The notes under the pieces are model-generated. The model saw nothing but the letters and a program-made list of their open reading frames with translations, did no database searches and was not told the origin of the DNA. A stretch of DNA of 64,000 nucleotides, from contig JAJPZY010000090.1 in NCBI GenBank assembly GCA_021204085.1, positions 1 through 64,000 on the forward strand. Direction: 5' to 3'. Made by a program: the position numbers and the translations under genes. The stretch is from Clostridiales bacterium (GTDB lineage: Bacteria > Bacillota > Clostridia > Lachnospirales > Lachnospiraceae). Below are positions 30,161-41,358 of the stretch, one piece after another (position 1 is the stretch's first letter; every line of letters starts with the position of its first letter).

Positions 30161-32680
30161 ATGGCATCGAAAAAAACTTCTTCCCGAAAAAAGTCATCGG
30201 GAAAAAAAAGAACTTCAGGCGCGAGAAAGAAGACAGCGTCTTCCTCTTTTTCCTGGAAGAGTGAGGCGCTATTATTTCTTGTACTTATTTTTTGTGTGAT
30301 CTTATTTATTGCGAATATCGGAAAGGGAGGAGTCGTTGGCAATGCTGTCAGCAACTTCTTTTTTGGCTTGTTCGGGATTCTTTCCTTTGCGTTCCCGGTT
30401 GTTTTATTTCTTGTAGCTGCCTTTTTGATTTCGAATCGCCTGTCGGGACGCGGGAGTAATAGGCGCAAGTATTCCGGGCGTGCGATCATGAAATCTGCGG
30501 CGGCAGTCGTGTTTTTCATTTTCCTGTGTGTATTTTCGCATATGGTATATGTTGGCGGAGCTTCAGATAATCTGCGTGCTGTTTTTGAAAATTGTGCTGT
30601 TCAGAAAACAGGCGGAGGAATCGTAGGGGCAGCGATCGCCTCGGTGCTGGTTCTTGCATTCGGGCTTGCCGCTACATATATCATAGTTTTTTGCGTGCTG
30701 ATTTTCTGTGTGGTACTGATTACCGAAAAATCCCTGTTTAAGGGGATTTCGACAGGAGGCCGGAAAGTACGTGAAAAAGGGAAACGGGACGCCGAAAGAC
30801 GGCGGGAAGCTGCCGCGCAGCGAAAAGCGAAAAAGGAAAAAGAGGAAGCGCAGTCCGCTGCAGGGCAGGCAGGCTTACGACGCGGAAGAAAAGTCTCCGG
30901 CGTATCAACGGATACCGGGCTGAAAAAAACCGGTTCCAATACAGAATCAGACCGTGTCAGTGAGGTGGATATGTCGCAGATGTCTTCCGGAGAAGAGGAT
31001 TCCTGGGGCGGTCATGCGGAGCCGGTGATTCAGATGCCGGGAGAAACTGCAGCCGGTGAGCAGGAGGCTGCGGTGTCTGAGCCGGAAATTACAGAAAAGA
31101 AACGTCGGAGCAGAAAGACGAAACCGTCTTCGCGGGAGGTCGCGGCGTCGGTTTCGGATGTTCGGGAAACCATCCGCGATACAGCTGCGAAAGAACCGTC
31201 GACGGCTTATGTTTATCCTGATATCGCCCTTCTTCAGAAGGGGGATCCGACGAAGACCGGGGATTCCCGGCAGCATTTGCAGCAGATGTCCATGAAGCTC
31301 CAGAAAACACTGGAAACATTCGGCGTCAATGCCAGAGTGACGAATGTCATCTGCGGACCGGCGGTAACGCAGTATGAGATTCAGCCGGAGATGGGGGTCA
31401 AAGTCAGTAAGATCCTGAGTCTGGCGGATGACATCAAGCTGAATCTGATGGTATCCGATATCCGTATCGAGGCGCCGATTCCGGGGAAAGCAGCAATCGG
31501 CATTGAGGTGCCGAATAAGGAAAACGTGCCGGTAGCGTTCCGCGACCTGGTTGAATCCCGTGAGTTTCAGGATCATCCGTCGAAGATTGCGTTTTGTACC
31601 GGAAAAGATATTGCCGGGCATGTGATCGTTGCGGATATTGCAAAGATGCCGCACCTGCTGATCGCCGGCGCAACCGGTTCCGGAAAGTCTGTCTGCATCA
31701 ATACGATTATTATGAGTATTTTATATAAGGCGGACCCGAGCGAGGTAAAGCTGATCATGATTGATCCGAAGGTCGTAGAGCTGAGCGTATATAACAGTAT
31801 TCCTCATCTTCTGATCCCGGTTGTTACGGATCCGAAAAAAGCTGCGGGGGCGCTGAACTGGGCAGTCGCGGAGATGACGGATCGATATAATAAGTTTGCG
31901 GAATACGGCGTCCGGGACATGCAGGGGTACAATAAAAAAGTTGAGTCAATCAGGGATATTGAGGATGAGAATAAACCGCAGAAGATGCCGCAGATTGTAG
32001 TGATTGTCGATGAGCTGGCGGATCTGATGATGGTTGCCGCAGGGGATGTGGAGGATGCGATCTGCCGTCTGGCACAGCTGGCCAGGGCGGCGGGGATTCA
32101 TCTGGTTATCGCGACGCAGCGTCCTTCTGTTAACGTCATTACCGGTCTGATTAAGGCGAATATGCCGTCGCGGATTGCTTTTTCCGTGACATCCGGTGTG
32201 GATTCCAGAACAATACTGGATATGAACGGAGCGGAAAAACTTCTGGGAAAAGGAGATATGCTCTTTTATCCGCAGGGATATGCAAAACCTTTGCGTGTGC
32301 AGGGGTCTTTTGTCTCTGATGCGGAGATTTCACGGGTTGTAAATGACATTGTAGAGAAAAACGGACAGGTTTCGTACAGCTCTGAAATTGAGGAAAAAGT
32401 AAAGTCTTCCGGTTCTTCGATTGGAAGCAGCGGAGGCGGATTTCCTTCTGCGGATGAGGGGAATGACGTATATTTTGAGGATGCGGCCCGGTTCCTTATT
32501 GAAAAAGAAAAGGGATCCATCGGTATGCTTCAGCGCAACTTTAAGATCGGTTTTAACCGGGCGGCCCGTATTATGGATCAGCTGGAGGAAGCCGGTGTTG
32601 TCGGACCGGAGGAGGGCACAAAACCCCGGCGGGTACTGATGACGATGGAGGAGTTTGAGGCTGCCAACAGTGAAGCATGA
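30161..32680 (+). CDS. FtsK/SpoIIIE DNA translocase
   Basis: N-terminal TMs, basic/acidic linker, [22 protein letters not shown] Walker A, C-terminal gamma domain ([23 protein letters not shown]). Confidence 0.96.
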   Translation: MASKKTSSRKKSSGKKRTSGARKKTASSSFSWKSEALLFLVLIFCVILFIANIGKGGVVGNAVSNFFFGLFGILSFAFPVVLFLVAAFLISNRLSGRGSNRRKYSGRAIMKSAAAVVFFIFLCVFSHMVYVGGASDNLRAVFENCAVQKTGGGIVGAAIASVLVLAFGLAATYIIVFCVLIFCVVLITEKSLFKGISTGGRKVREKGKRDAERRREAAAQRKAKKEKEEAQSAAGQAGLRRGRKVSGVSTDTGLKKTGSNTESDRVSEVDMSQMSSGEEDSWGGHAEPVIQMPGETAAGEQEAAVSEPEITEKKRRSRKTKPSSREVAASVSDVRETIRDTAAKEPSTAYVYPDIALLQKGDPTKTGDSRQHLQQMSMKLQKTLETFGVNARVTNVICGPAVTQYEIQPEMGVKVSKILSLADDIKLNLMVSDIRIEAPIPGKAAIGIEVPNKENVPVAFRDLVESREFQDHPSKIAFCTGKDIAGHVIVADIAKMPHLLIAGATGSGKSVCINTIIMSILYKADPSEVKLIMIDPKVVELSVYNSIPHLLIPVVTDPKKAAGALNWAVAEMTDRYNKFAEYGVRDMQGYNKKVESIRDIEDENKPQKMPQIVVIVDELADLMMVAAGDVEDAICRLAQLARAAGIHLVIATQRPSVNVITGLIKANMPSRIAFSVTSGVDSRTILDMNGAEKLLGKGDMLFYPQGYAKPLRVQGSFVSDAEISRVVNDIVEKNGQVSYSSEIEEKVKSSGSSIGSSGGGFPSADEGNDVYFEDAARFLIEKEKGSIGMLQRNFKIGFNRAARIMDQLEEAGVVGPEEGTKPRRVLMTMEEFEAANSEA

Positions 32681-32780
32681 AAACGCACAGCGTATTTCAG
32701 ATAGAATATTATTTACTGCGGGGAATGATGATGGGTATTGCCATTTCCTGTAAAGCACTTCAAAGAGGAGGAAAGAGAAA

Positions 32781-34451
32781 ATGAAAACAGACATTGAGAT
32801 TGCACAGGAAGCTGTCATGGAGCCAATCGTCAAGGTGGCGGAACAGTTGGGAATCGGGGAAGATGACCTTGAATTATACGGAAAGTATAAGGCAAAATTA
32901 TCAGATGATCTGATGAAACGGGTAAAAGATAATCCGGACGGGAAGCTGGTTCTGGTTACAGCGATTAATCCGACCCCGGCAGGTGAAGGAAAGACGACCA
33001 CGAGTATCGGTTTGGCACAGGCAATGCCTAAATTAAATAAAAAGGCGATTCTCGCCCTTCGTGAACCGTCGCTTGGTCCGTGCTTCGGCATTAAGGGAGG
33101 AGCGGCCGGCGGCGGATATGCACAGGTAGTTCCGATGGAAGATCTGAATCTCCATTTTACCGGTGATTTTCATGCGATCACTTCAGCGAACAATCTTCTG
33201 GCTGCCATGGTGGATAACCACATCCAGCAGGGAAATGCCCTTGGAATTGATCCGAGGCAGGTAGTCTGGAAGCGTTGTCTGGATATGAATGACAGGGTGC
33301 TGAGAAATGTCGTTGTCGGACTCGGAAATAAGACAGACGGTATGGTTCGTGAGGATCATTTTGTGATTACGGTTGCATCTGAAATCATGGCCGTGCTCTG
33401 TCTGGCGGATGATATGGAAGATCTGAAGCGCCGCCTCGGCAGGATGATCGTGGGATATTCTTTCGCAGGGAAACCCGTGACCGCGTCGGACGTTCAGGCG
33501 GTCGGCGCGATGGCTGCTCTTTTAAAGGATGCGTTAAAGCCGAATCTTATTCAGACACTCGAGCACACGCCGGCAATCGTTCACGGCGGACCGTTTGCGA
33601 ATATTGCTCACGGATGCAACAGTGTGCGTGCAACCAAAATGGCGATGAAACTTGCTGATATCACGATTACAGAGGCAGGATTTGGTGCGGATCTCGGCGC
33701 TGAGAAATTTTTTGATATTAAGTGCCGGATGGCAGGATTAAAACCGGATGCGGTGGTACTTGTTGCAACCGTCCGGGCTTTAAAGTATAATGGCGGTGTG
33801 CCGAAGAATGAGTTGTCCGAAGAGAATCTTGAAGCACTGAAAAAAGGGATCGTGAACCTGGAAAAGCATATTGAAAATTTGCAGAAATATAAGGTGCCTG
33901 TTGTGGTGACGCTTAACTCCTTCCTGACGGATACAGAAGCGGAAGTGTCATACATCGAGAACTTCTGTCGGGAGAGAGGATGCGAGTTCGCTCTTTCCGA
34001 AGTCTGGGAGAAAGGCGGAGAAGGCGGTATTGCACTGGCAGAGAAAGTCCTGTATTCTCTGGAGCATAAAAAGAGTGAATTTGAGGTGCTTTACGGCGAT
34101 GAGCTATCCCTGAAAGAAAAAATCGAGACAATCGCAAAAGAAATCTATGGTGCGGATGGCGTTTCGTATTCAGGCGCAGCCGCGAGGGAATTAAAACGGA
34201 TTGAAGAGATGGGCATGGGCAGTTTCCCCGTCTGTATGGCGAAGACTCAGTATTCTTTGTCGGATGATCAGAATAAACTCGGACGTCCGACCGGATTCAC
34301 GCTGAATGTACGTGAAGTTTATGTCAGTGCAGGAGCCGGATTTGTCGTCGCTATTACCGGCGCCATCATGACGATGCCGGGACTTCCCAAAAAGCCTGCG
34401 GCGAATAATATTGATGTGAACGAGGATGGAATGATCACCGGATTATTCTGA
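32781..34451 (+). CDS. fhs: formate--tetrahydrofolate ligase
   Basis: 556 aa; [62 protein letters not shown]. Confidence 0.98.
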   Translation: MKTDIEIAQEAVMEPIVKVAEQLGIGEDDLELYGKYKAKLSDDLMKRVKDNPDGKLVLVTAINPTPAGEGKTTTSIGLAQAMPKLNKKAILALREPSLGPCFGIKGGAAGGGYAQVVPMEDLNLHFTGDFHAITSANNLLAAMVDNHIQQGNALGIDPRQVVWKRCLDMNDRVLRNVVVGLGNKTDGMVREDHFVITVASEIMAVLCLADDMEDLKRRLGRMIVGYSFAGKPVTASDVQAVGAMAALLKDALKPNLIQTLEHTPAIVHGGPFANIAHGCNSVRATKMAMKLADITITEAGFGADLGAEKFFDIKCRMAGLKPDAVVLVATVRALKYNGGVPKNELSEENLEALKKGIVNLEKHIENLQKYKVPVVVTLNSFLTDTEAEVSYIENFCRERGCEFALSEVWEKGGEGGIALAEKVLYSLEHKKSEFEVLYGDELSLKEKIETIAKEIYGADGVSYSGAAARELKRIEEMGMGSFPVCMAKTQYSLSDDQNKLGRPTGFTLNVREVYVSAGAGFVVAITGAIMTMPGLPKKPAANNIDVNEDGMITGLF

Positions 34452-34477
34452 TTTTCAAAGAACAGGAATCGTAGATT

Positions 34478-35728
34478 ATGGTTTGCTCTAAATGCGGTGC
34501 GGAACTGAAAGATGGTTATGTTTATTGTCCCATCTGCGGACAGGAAGCACAGATTGTTTCGGATGTCAGTATTCTGGAGGATGAACTGCTGCAGGATCTG
34601 ATGGATGAACAGCTTCATCCGGACACAGATAAGGAAAAAAAGAACGACCCGGGACAGGATATATCGCCGGAGAAAAAACAGGCTCAAAAGAGAGAGGAAA
34701 GGAAACGCGAAAAGAGACGGAAAAAGCGGATCCGCATGCTGGTTACTCTTTTTGCAGTTCTTGCTGCTGCTTTGATCGGAGTTTTTTTGGCAGTTCGCTA
34801 CAGGCAGAATCATTCCGCTGACTACCTGCTGACAAAAGCGCAGGAGGCATATACGCAGAAAAACTATCAGAGTGCCCAAAACTGGCTGGAGAAGCTGCTT
34901 GATCTGGACGCGGACAATATCGACGGACTGCTGCTGTCTGCCTGCATTGATGCGGCCGGGAAAGACTATGATGAGTCGGAGATGCTTTATTTACAGGTGC
35001 TTGATCTGGACGCGGACAATTATGAGGCTTATGAGGGATTGATCGCAATCTATGATGCGCAGGACAGGACAGATCTCATTCTCGCTCTGATGGAAGATGT
35101 TACTGACCCGGAGATTCTGGCGTTATTTGAGGATTATATTATTCCGACACCGGAGATTTCTGTTGAGAGCGGTTCATATTCGGAATTTTTTACTGTAAGG
35201 ATCACTGCTGAAAAGAAGACACTGAGCATCTATTATACCTTGGATGGTTCTACGCCTTCCGCAGATGATACGCTGTATACAGAACCAATAGAAATCAATG
35301 AGCAGGGTACGATCACGCTTACTGCGGTATGCGCGGACGAAGACGGCAATCTGAGTGAGCCTGTGACGGCGGTTTATGAGGTGGCGCTTGATTCTCCGGA
35401 TACGCCGACGGTTTCCCCGGACAGCGGGCAGTTTACGTCTCCGGTCTCGATTACGGTCACCGTTCCGTCCGGGATAACCGTATACTATACATGGGATAAT
35501 TCCACACCGACGACAAGTTCAAGCAAATATACCGGGCCGCTTTCCATGCCGGAGGGGAATAATATCCTGTCTCTGATTGCGGTCGATGAATACGGAATGA
35601 CAAGTGATGTGTTAAAATGTAATTATATCTATTATCCCGAGGTATCGGATGATACAGTGTCCGAAGATGATACAGTGTCCGAAGATGATACGGATACTGA
35701 TACCTCGGAGAATCAGGGGAGCAACTGA
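34478..35728 (+). CDS. membrane-anchored zinc-ribbon / TPR-like / chitobiase C-terminal-domain repeat protein
   Basis: N-terminal CSKCGAELKDGYVYCPICG; one TM; TPR-like helices; two YYTLDGSTPSADD / YYTWDNSTPTTSS beta-domains; acidic Thr/Ser tail. Confidence 0.82.
   Translation: MVCSKCGAELKDGYVYCPICGQEAQIVSDVSILEDELLQDLMDEQLHPDTDKEKKNDPGQDISPEKKQAQKREERKREKRRKKRIRMLVTLFAVLAAALIGVFLAVRYRQNHSADYLLTKAQEAYTQKNYQSAQNWLEKLLDLDADNIDGLLLSACIDAAGKDYDESEMLYLQVLDLDADNYEAYEGLIAIYDAQDRTDLILALMEDVTDPEILALFEDYIIPTPEISVESGSYSEFFTVRITAEKKTLSIYYTLDGSTPSADDTLYTEPIEINEQGTITLTAVCADEDGNLSEPVTAVYEVALDSPDTPTVSPDSGQFTSPVSITVTVPSGITVYYTWDNSTPTTSSSKYTGPLSMPEGNNILSLIAVDEYGMTSDVLKCNYIYYPEVSDDTVSEDDTVSEDDTDTDTSENQGSN
35648..35683 (+). 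repeat. 2 x 18-bp tandem repeat (GATGATACAGTGTCCGAA) in the C-terminal tail
   Basis: Exact tandem copies encoding (DDTVSE)x2, followed by a partial copy. Confidence 0.95.
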
Positions 35729-35755
35729 GTTATATAAAGTGAAAGGAGTAAATTC

Positions 35756-36604
35756 ATGAAGTTTACAAAGATGCATGGGTGCGGCAACGACTATGTATAT
35801 GTGAATTGCTTTGAGGAGAATATACAGAACCCGTCAGCGGTCTCTGAATATGTCAGTGACCGTCATTTCGGCATCGGTTCTGACGGGCTGATCCTGATAT
35901 GCCCTTCCGAGCTTGCTGACTTTCGGATGGCTATGTATAATGCTGACGGTTCCGAAGGAAGTATGTGCGGAAACGGCATTCGCTGTGTGGCCAAATATGT
36001 GTACGACCACAAAATGACAGAGAAAAAGGAAATATCTGTAGAGACGAAGTCCGGGATTAAATATCTGTCATTGACGGTGGAGGATGGGAAAGTCAGCCTT
36101 GTGAAAGTAAATATGGGGGCGCCGATTCTGACTCCGGCTCAGATACCGGTTCGCGTTGCAGGGGAACAGGCGGTAAACGTACCGATTCAGGTATGCGGAA
36201 AAGAGTACCGTATGACCTGCGTTTCGATGGGAAATCCTCACGCGGTTGTGTTTGTTGATGATACGGAGAAGTTTCCGCTGGAGCAGGTGGGACCGTATTT
36301 TGAAAACCATGAATTGTTCCCGGATCGGGTAAATACAGAGTTCGTCCAGTTCATCAGCCGCAGCGAGATTAATATGCGCGTCTGGGAGAGGGGAGCCGGC
36401 GAGACCTGGGCCTGCGGCACAGGTACCTGTGCGTCCGTTGTTGCCTGTGTTTTGAACGGGTATACGGATGAGGACGTTCTTGTGCATCTTCGGGGCGGAG
36501 ATCTTCGGATTTCATATGATCAGGCGGCAGATACAGTCTGGATGACCGGGCCGGCAGCTACCGTCTTTGAAGGCGAGATCGACATCAGCGAAATTGACAG
36601 ATGA
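35756..36604 (+). CDS. dapF: diaminopimelate epimerase
   Basis: MKFTKMHGCGNDYVYVNC; GSMCGNGIRCVAKYVYD; ETWACGTGTCASVVAC. Confidence 0.98.
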   Translation: MKFTKMHGCGNDYVYVNCFEENIQNPSAVSEYVSDRHFGIGSDGLILICPSELADFRMAMYNADGSEGSMCGNGIRCVAKYVYDHKMTEKKEISVETKSGIKYLSLTVEDGKVSLVKVNMGAPILTPAQIPVRVAGEQAVNVPIQVCGKEYRMTCVSMGNPHAVVFVDDTEKFPLEQVGPYFENHELFPDRVNTEFVQFISRSEINMRVWERGAGETWACGTGTCASVVACVLNGYTDEDVLVHLRGGDLRISYDQAADTVWMTGPAATVFEGEIDISEIDR

Positions 36605-36622
36605 GTTTGAGGAAGGTTATCC

Positions 36623-38092
36623 ATGAAATTATCAGATTTACTTAAAAAAACAGATTACAGATGTATACAGGGAACGACAGACTGTGAGATTACGACACTG
36701 GTCTATGATTCCAGAAAAATAGAGGCAGGTTCTGTATTTGTCTGCATTACAGGGGCAGTCAGCGACGGGCATCAGTACATCGCGCAGGCTGCGGCTAACG
36801 GCGCAGCGGCGATTATTGCGGAGAAAGATGTACAGGCACCGGATACGGTGACGCTGATCCGCGTGGAAGATACCAGAGCTGCACTGGCGGAGATGGCAGC
36901 CGCCTATTTCGGATATCCGGCTGAAAAGCTGACGACGATAGGTATTACCGGTACCAAGGGGAAAACCACGGCTACCTATATGGTGAAGTCCATCCTGGAG
37001 CATTCCGGCTATCGATGCGGGCTCATTGGAACGATTGAGATTCTCATTGGTGATGAAGCAATACCGGCATCCAACACGACTCCGGAGTCCTATCTTGTTC
37101 AGGAGTATTTTCGAAAGATGGTGGATGCCGGCTGTGATTGCGTGGCCATGGAGGTGTCTTCCCAGGGGCTGATGCTGCACAGAGTCGGAGGCTTTATCTT
37201 TGATTACGGCATCTTTACCAATCTCGAGCCGGATCACATCGGCCCTAATGAACACAAAGACCTGGATGATTATATTCATTGTAAAAGCCTGCTGTTTCAG
37301 CAGTGCCGCCACGGTATTTTCAACGCGGATGACGCACATCTGGAGAAGATTCTGGAGGGTCATACCTGTGAAGTGGAGACCTACGGCTTTTCGAAGGATG
37401 CGGATCTTGTCGCAGAGGATGTTCATCTCTTCGATAAAGGGGGCAGCCTCGGTGTGGCCTATCACATGAGCGGAAAGCTGGATATGGATGTGGAGATTGA
37501 TATCCCTGGCAAGTTCAGCGTATATAATTCCATGACGGCAATATCCATCTGCCGGCATTTTGGAGTGAAGACTGATACGATTCGCCGGTCTCTTTCGCAG
37601 ATTCATGTAAAGGGCAGAGTGGAAATTCTGCCGGTTTCTTCCAGATTTACATTGATGATTGACTACGCGCATAATGCCATGAGCCTGGAAAGTCTGCTTA
37701 CGACTTTAAAGGAATATCATCCGAAACGTCTGGTATGTCTGTTTGGCTGCGGCGGCAACCGTTCCCGCGACCGCCGTTTTCAGATGGGAGAGGTGTCTTC
37801 CCGGCTGGCGGATTTGACGATCGTGACTTCGGACAATCCGAGAAATGAGGAACCGGAGGCGATTATTGAGGATATCATCACAGGTGTCAAAAAGGCCGAC
37901 GGCAGATACATTTCTATTGTTGACCGTGCAGAGGCCATTCGTTATGCGATCGAGCATGCCGAAGAGGGGGATGTGATCGTTCTGGCCGGAAAAGGGCATG
38001 AGGATTATCAGGAAATCTGCGGGAAAAAGCACCATATGGATGAACGCGAACTGGTGGCGGACGTGGTGAAAGACGGGAATTTCATAAAATAA
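36623..38092 (+). CDS. murE: UDP-N-acetylmuramyl-tripeptide synthetase
   Basis: ITGTKGKTTATYMVKSILE; SNTTPESYLVQ; DYAHNAMSLESLL; TSDNPRNEEPEAIIEDI. Confidence 0.94.
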   Translation: MKLSDLLKKTDYRCIQGTTDCEITTLVYDSRKIEAGSVFVCITGAVSDGHQYIAQAAANGAAAIIAEKDVQAPDTVTLIRVEDTRAALAEMAAAYFGYPAEKLTTIGITGTKGKTTATYMVKSILEHSGYRCGLIGTIEILIGDEAIPASNTTPESYLVQEYFRKMVDAGCDCVAMEVSSQGLMLHRVGGFIFDYGIFTNLEPDHIGPNEHKDLDDYIHCKSLLFQQCRHGIFNADDAHLEKILEGHTCEVETYGFSKDADLVAEDVHLFDKGGSLGVAYHMSGKLDMDVEIDIPGKFSVYNSMTAISICRHFGVKTDTIRRSLSQIHVKGRVEILPVSSRFTLMIDYAHNAMSLESLLTTLKEYHPKRLVCLFGCGGNRSRDRRFQMGEVSSRLADLTIVTSDNPRNEEPEAIIEDIITGVKKADGRYISIVDRAEAIRYAIEHAEEGDVIVLAGKGHEDYQEICGKKHHMDERELVADVVKDGNFIK

Positions 38093-38174
38093 ATGATGTT
38101 GAAAAAGAGTACTTATGCGATTCTTAAGTAAAAGTTTATTGCTTTGGGGCTAGGTTTTTTGAATCTGATGTGAT

Positions 38175-38191
38175 ATGCTGTAATACAGCAT
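38175..38191. promoter_or_regulatory. 17-bp perfect palindrome ATGCTGTAATACAGCAT in pyrH upstream region
   Basis: 7-bp inverted repeat with 3-nt spacer overlapping possible -10 element. Confidence 0.45.
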
Positions 38192-38260
38192 CTGAACGAT
38201 TGAAGACTGCTCAAAATATTTTTAAAACCTTTGAATTGTCAAAGAGGAGGATATGTCCTG

Positions 38261-38956
38261 ATGAAGCGAGTATTATTAAAACTAAGCGGCGAAGCCCTGG
38301 CGGGCGATAAGAAGACAGGATTTGATGAAAAAACCGTGCTTATGGTTGCAGGCCAGGTCAAACAGCTGGTTGACAGGGGAATCGAAGTCGGCATTGTGAT
38401 CGGCGGAGGTAATTTCTGGCGGGGCCGTACAAGTGAGAACATCGACCGGACAAAGGCTGACCAGATCGGCATGCTGGCGACGGTCATGAACTGCATTTAT
38501 GTGTCTGAAGTTTTCCGGTCGGTGGGCATGATGACGAATATACTGACACCGTTTGAATGCGGCTCTTTTACCAAACTGTTCTCAAAGGATCGGGCAAATA
38601 AGTACTTTGCAAAGAATATGGTTGTCTTTTTCGCGGGCGGCACCGGACATCCTTATTTTTCAACAGATACAGCGACGGTTCTGCGTGCGATCGAGATTGA
38701 GGCGGACGGTATTCTGCTGGCAAAGTCGATTGACGGAGTGTACGACAGCGACCCGAAGCAGAACCCGGACGCAAAACGGTATGACGAGATCTCTATCCGC
38801 GAGGTGATTAATCAGAAGCTGGAAGTGGTGGATCTGGCTGCTTCCATTCTCTGCATGGAAAATCATATGCCTATGTATGTGTTTGCGCTGAATGAGGAGA
38901 ACAGCATTGTGAAAGCGCTTTCCGGGGAATTTAACGGAACCGTGGTAACGGTCTGA
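38261..38956 (+). CDS. pyrH: UMP kinase
   Basis: MKRVLLKLSGEALAGDKKTGFDEKTV; GIVIGGGNFWRG; RBS gaggagg. Confidence 0.97.
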   Translation: MKRVLLKLSGEALAGDKKTGFDEKTVLMVAGQVKQLVDRGIEVGIVIGGGNFWRGRTSENIDRTKADQIGMLATVMNCIYVSEVFRSVGMMTNILTPFECGSFTKLFSKDRANKYFAKNMVVFFAGGTGHPYFSTDTATVLRAIEIEADGILLAKSIDGVYDSDPKQNPDAKRYDEISIREVINQKLEVVDLAASILCMENHMPMYVFALNEENSIVKALSGEFNGTVVTV

Positions 38957-39012
38957 AATGAATGGTAAACAGAAATATTTCAAATAAAATACATATAACG
39001 GAGGTTTACAAG

Positions 39013-39567
39013 ATGAATGAAAAAATAAAACCCTATGAGGATAAGATGCAGAAATCCTATCAGAGTCTGCTGAATGAGTTCGGTTCCATTCGCGCGGGAC
39101 GCGCGAACCCCCATGTGCTCGACCAGCTTCGCGTGGATTATTATGGTTCTCCGATGCCGATCCAGCAGGTGGCGAATGTATCTGTTCCGGAGCCTCGGAT
39201 GATCATGATTCAGCCGTGGGAGGCTTCCATGGTAAAGGCAATCGAGAAAGCAATCCTGACTTCTGATCTCGGCTTAAATCCTACGAATGACGGCAAGTCA
39301 ATTCGCCTGATCTTCCCGGAACTGACGGAGGAAAGACGTAAAAGCTTATCGAAAGATGTGCGGAAAAAGGGCGAGGGTGCAAAGGTTGCAGTCCGCAACA
39401 TCCGCCGGGACGGCAATGATGCGATGAAGAAGCAGGGAAAGGCGGAAGGCATTTCCGAAGACGGAATCAAGGATCTGCAGAACGAGGTTCAGAAGCTGAC
39501 GGATAAGTATATCGCGATGGTTGACGACGCGGTAGAGGAAAAAGTCAAAGAGATTATGACCGTGTAA
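39013..39567 (+). CDS. frr: ribosome recycling factor
   Basis: EDKMQKSYQSLLNEFGSIRAGRANPHVLDQLRVDYYGSPMPIQQVANVSVPEPR; RBS ggagg. Confidence 0.98.
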   Translation: MNEKIKPYEDKMQKSYQSLLNEFGSIRAGRANPHVLDQLRVDYYGSPMPIQQVANVSVPEPRMIMIQPWEASMVKAIEKAILTSDLGLNPTNDGKSIRLIFPELTEERRKSLSKDVRKKGEGAKVAVRNIRRDGNDAMKKQGKAEGISEDGIKDLQNEVQKLTDKYIAMVDDAVEEKVKEIMTV

Positions 39568-39599
39568 TCTGATATATTTTATTGAAAAGATAAAACAAA

Positions 39600-39629
39600 G
39601 GGAAAATCCACCGTATGGTGGGTTTTCCC
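39600..39629. other. strong hairpin between frr and uppS
   Basis: GGGAAAATCCACCgtatGGTGGGTTTTCCC; 13-bp stem (one G.U), no following T-tract. Confidence 0.7.
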
Positions 39630-39684
39630 ATATATAATGAGACCGTTTGTCTCTTTGATCAAATGATGGAAAGGTAAACTGTCA

Positions 39685-40407
39685 ATGAATATAGAGGACT
39701 TGAAAATTCCCACCCATGTCTCAATTATTATGGACGGAAACGGAAGATGGGCGAAAAAGCGCGGGATGCCGCGGACATATGGGCACAGGAAGGGTGCGGA
39801 AGTCGTGATAGATATCTGTCGGGATGCGGGGAATCTGGGTATTAAATATCTGACGATCTACGCTTTTTCGACTGAAAACTGGAGCAGGCCGGAGCCGGAA
39901 GTAAAGACACTCATGCTCTTATTTGGAAAGTATCTGAAAATCTGTTATGATGAGGCGCAGGAGAACCATATGCGTGTCCGGGTGATCGGTGACAGGTCCG
40001 GGCTCTCTCGGGAGCTTCAGGAAAAAATTCGTGTGCTGGAGGAGGATACAAAAGATTTTACGAATTTTTATCTTCAGATTGCCATTAACTACGGAAGCCG
40101 GGATGAGATGATCCGTGCGATGAAGCGGATGATAGCCGATTACAGAGACGGACGGATTACGCTGGATGAGTTGGATGAGAGCCGTTTCGGAAGCTACCTG
40201 GATACGGCGGATATCCCGGATCCGGATCTGATGATCCGTACCAGCGGGGAACTGCGGCTGTCGAATTATCTGATGTGGCAGCATGCTTACAGTGAATTTT
40301 ATTTCACCGATACGCCGTGGCCGGATTTTAATAAGGCAGAGCTGGTGAAGGCGATTGAGGCATATACGATGCGGGACAGAAGATATGGGAAGGTAAAGGA
40401 AGCGTAG
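39685..40407 (+). CDS. uppS: isoprenyl transferase (undecaprenyl diphosphate synthase)
   Basis: HVSIIMDGNGRWAKKRGMPRTYGHRKGAE; TIYAFSTENWSRP. Confidence 0.97.
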   Translation: MNIEDLKIPTHVSIIMDGNGRWAKKRGMPRTYGHRKGAEVVIDICRDAGNLGIKYLTIYAFSTENWSRPEPEVKTLMLLFGKYLKICYDEAQENHMRVRVIGDRSGLSRELQEKIRVLEEDTKDFTNFYLQIAINYGSRDEMIRAMKRMIADYRDGRITLDELDESRFGSYLDTADIPDPDLMIRTSGELRLSNYLMWQHAYSEFYFTDTPWPDFNKAELVKAIEAYTMRDRRYGKVKEA

Positions 40408-40514
40408 CCCGCTTAAGCAGAGAAAGAAGCGCGCAGAAAGTATAGTATACGCAACGGGCAATGAGAGGTGCAGAATTTTCGAAATTGCCCGACGGATAAT
40501 GAAAGGGAAAAGCG

Positions 40515-41315
40515 ATGTTTAAGACGAGACTGGCAAGCGGTGCAGTGCTTGTCGTACTGGCATTATTGTTTATTATACATGGAGGGTACCTGCTTCTGGC
40601 GGTTATGGGAATCATTTCATTGATCGGCATGTACGAGCTCTACCGTGTTCTTAAAGTGGAAAAAACCCTCGGGATTGCCGGATACGCGGCGGCGGTTATT
40701 TATTATCTGAATCTGGCGTTTGATTTTATGCCGGATACGATGGCGCTGATCATGGGTTTTCTGGTCGTCTGTATGTGTATTTTTGTTTTCGGATATCCCC
40801 GGTTTCACGCGTCACAGGTCTTTGGTACATTTTTCGGATTCTTTTATGTGGCAATCATGCTGTCCTGTATATACCTGACCCGGTCACTGACCGGCGGCGT
40901 GTATCTGGTCTGGCTGATTTTCCTGTGCTCCTGGGGCTGCGATACCTGCGCGTACTGTTTCGGGATGCTTTTCGGCAAACACAAGATGTCGCCGAAGCTG
41001 AGCCCGAAGAAATCGGTGGAGGGCGCGGTCGGCGGTGTGTTCGGAGCCGTTGTCCTGACTTTGATCTACGGATTTTTATTCCGGAGTTCTATGGGCGCGG
41101 ATGTGGCGTATATAATGATGATGGCCGGAATCTGCGCGGCAGGCGCGCTGATCTCCATGGTAGGCGATCTGGCGGCTTCGGCAATCAAGCGGAATTATGA
41201 GATCAAGGATTACGGCAAGCTGATCCCGGGCCACGGCGGAATATTGGACCGCTTTGACAGTGTGATTTTCACGGCGCCGATCATCTATTTTCTCTCATTG
41301 TATCTGATCTGCTGA
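40515..41315 (+). CDS. cdsA: phosphatidate cytidylyltransferase
   Basis: Polytopic; SPKKSVEGAVGGVFGA; SMVGDLAASAIKRNYEIKDYGKLIPGHGGILDRFDS. Confidence 0.96.
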   Translation: MFKTRLASGAVLVVLALLFIIHGGYLLLAVMGIISLIGMYELYRVLKVEKTLGIAGYAAAVIYYLNLAFDFMPDTMALIMGFLVVCMCIFVFGYPRFHASQVFGTFFGFFYVAIMLSCIYLTRSLTGGVYLVWLIFLCSWGCDTCAYCFGMLFGKHKMSPKLSPKKSVEGAVGGVFGAVVLTLIYGFLFRSSMGADVAYIMMMAGICAAGALISMVGDLAASAIKRNYEIKDYGKLIPGHGGILDRFDSVIFTAPIIYFLSLYLIC

Positions 41316-41358
41316 GAGTGTTTTTCTAAAATATGTTAAAAATGGATGGAGATATCAG

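Noticed and set aside
36638-37672. 344-aa minus-strand ORF opposite murE
   Set aside because: Antisense shadow; no RBS or recognizable domain.
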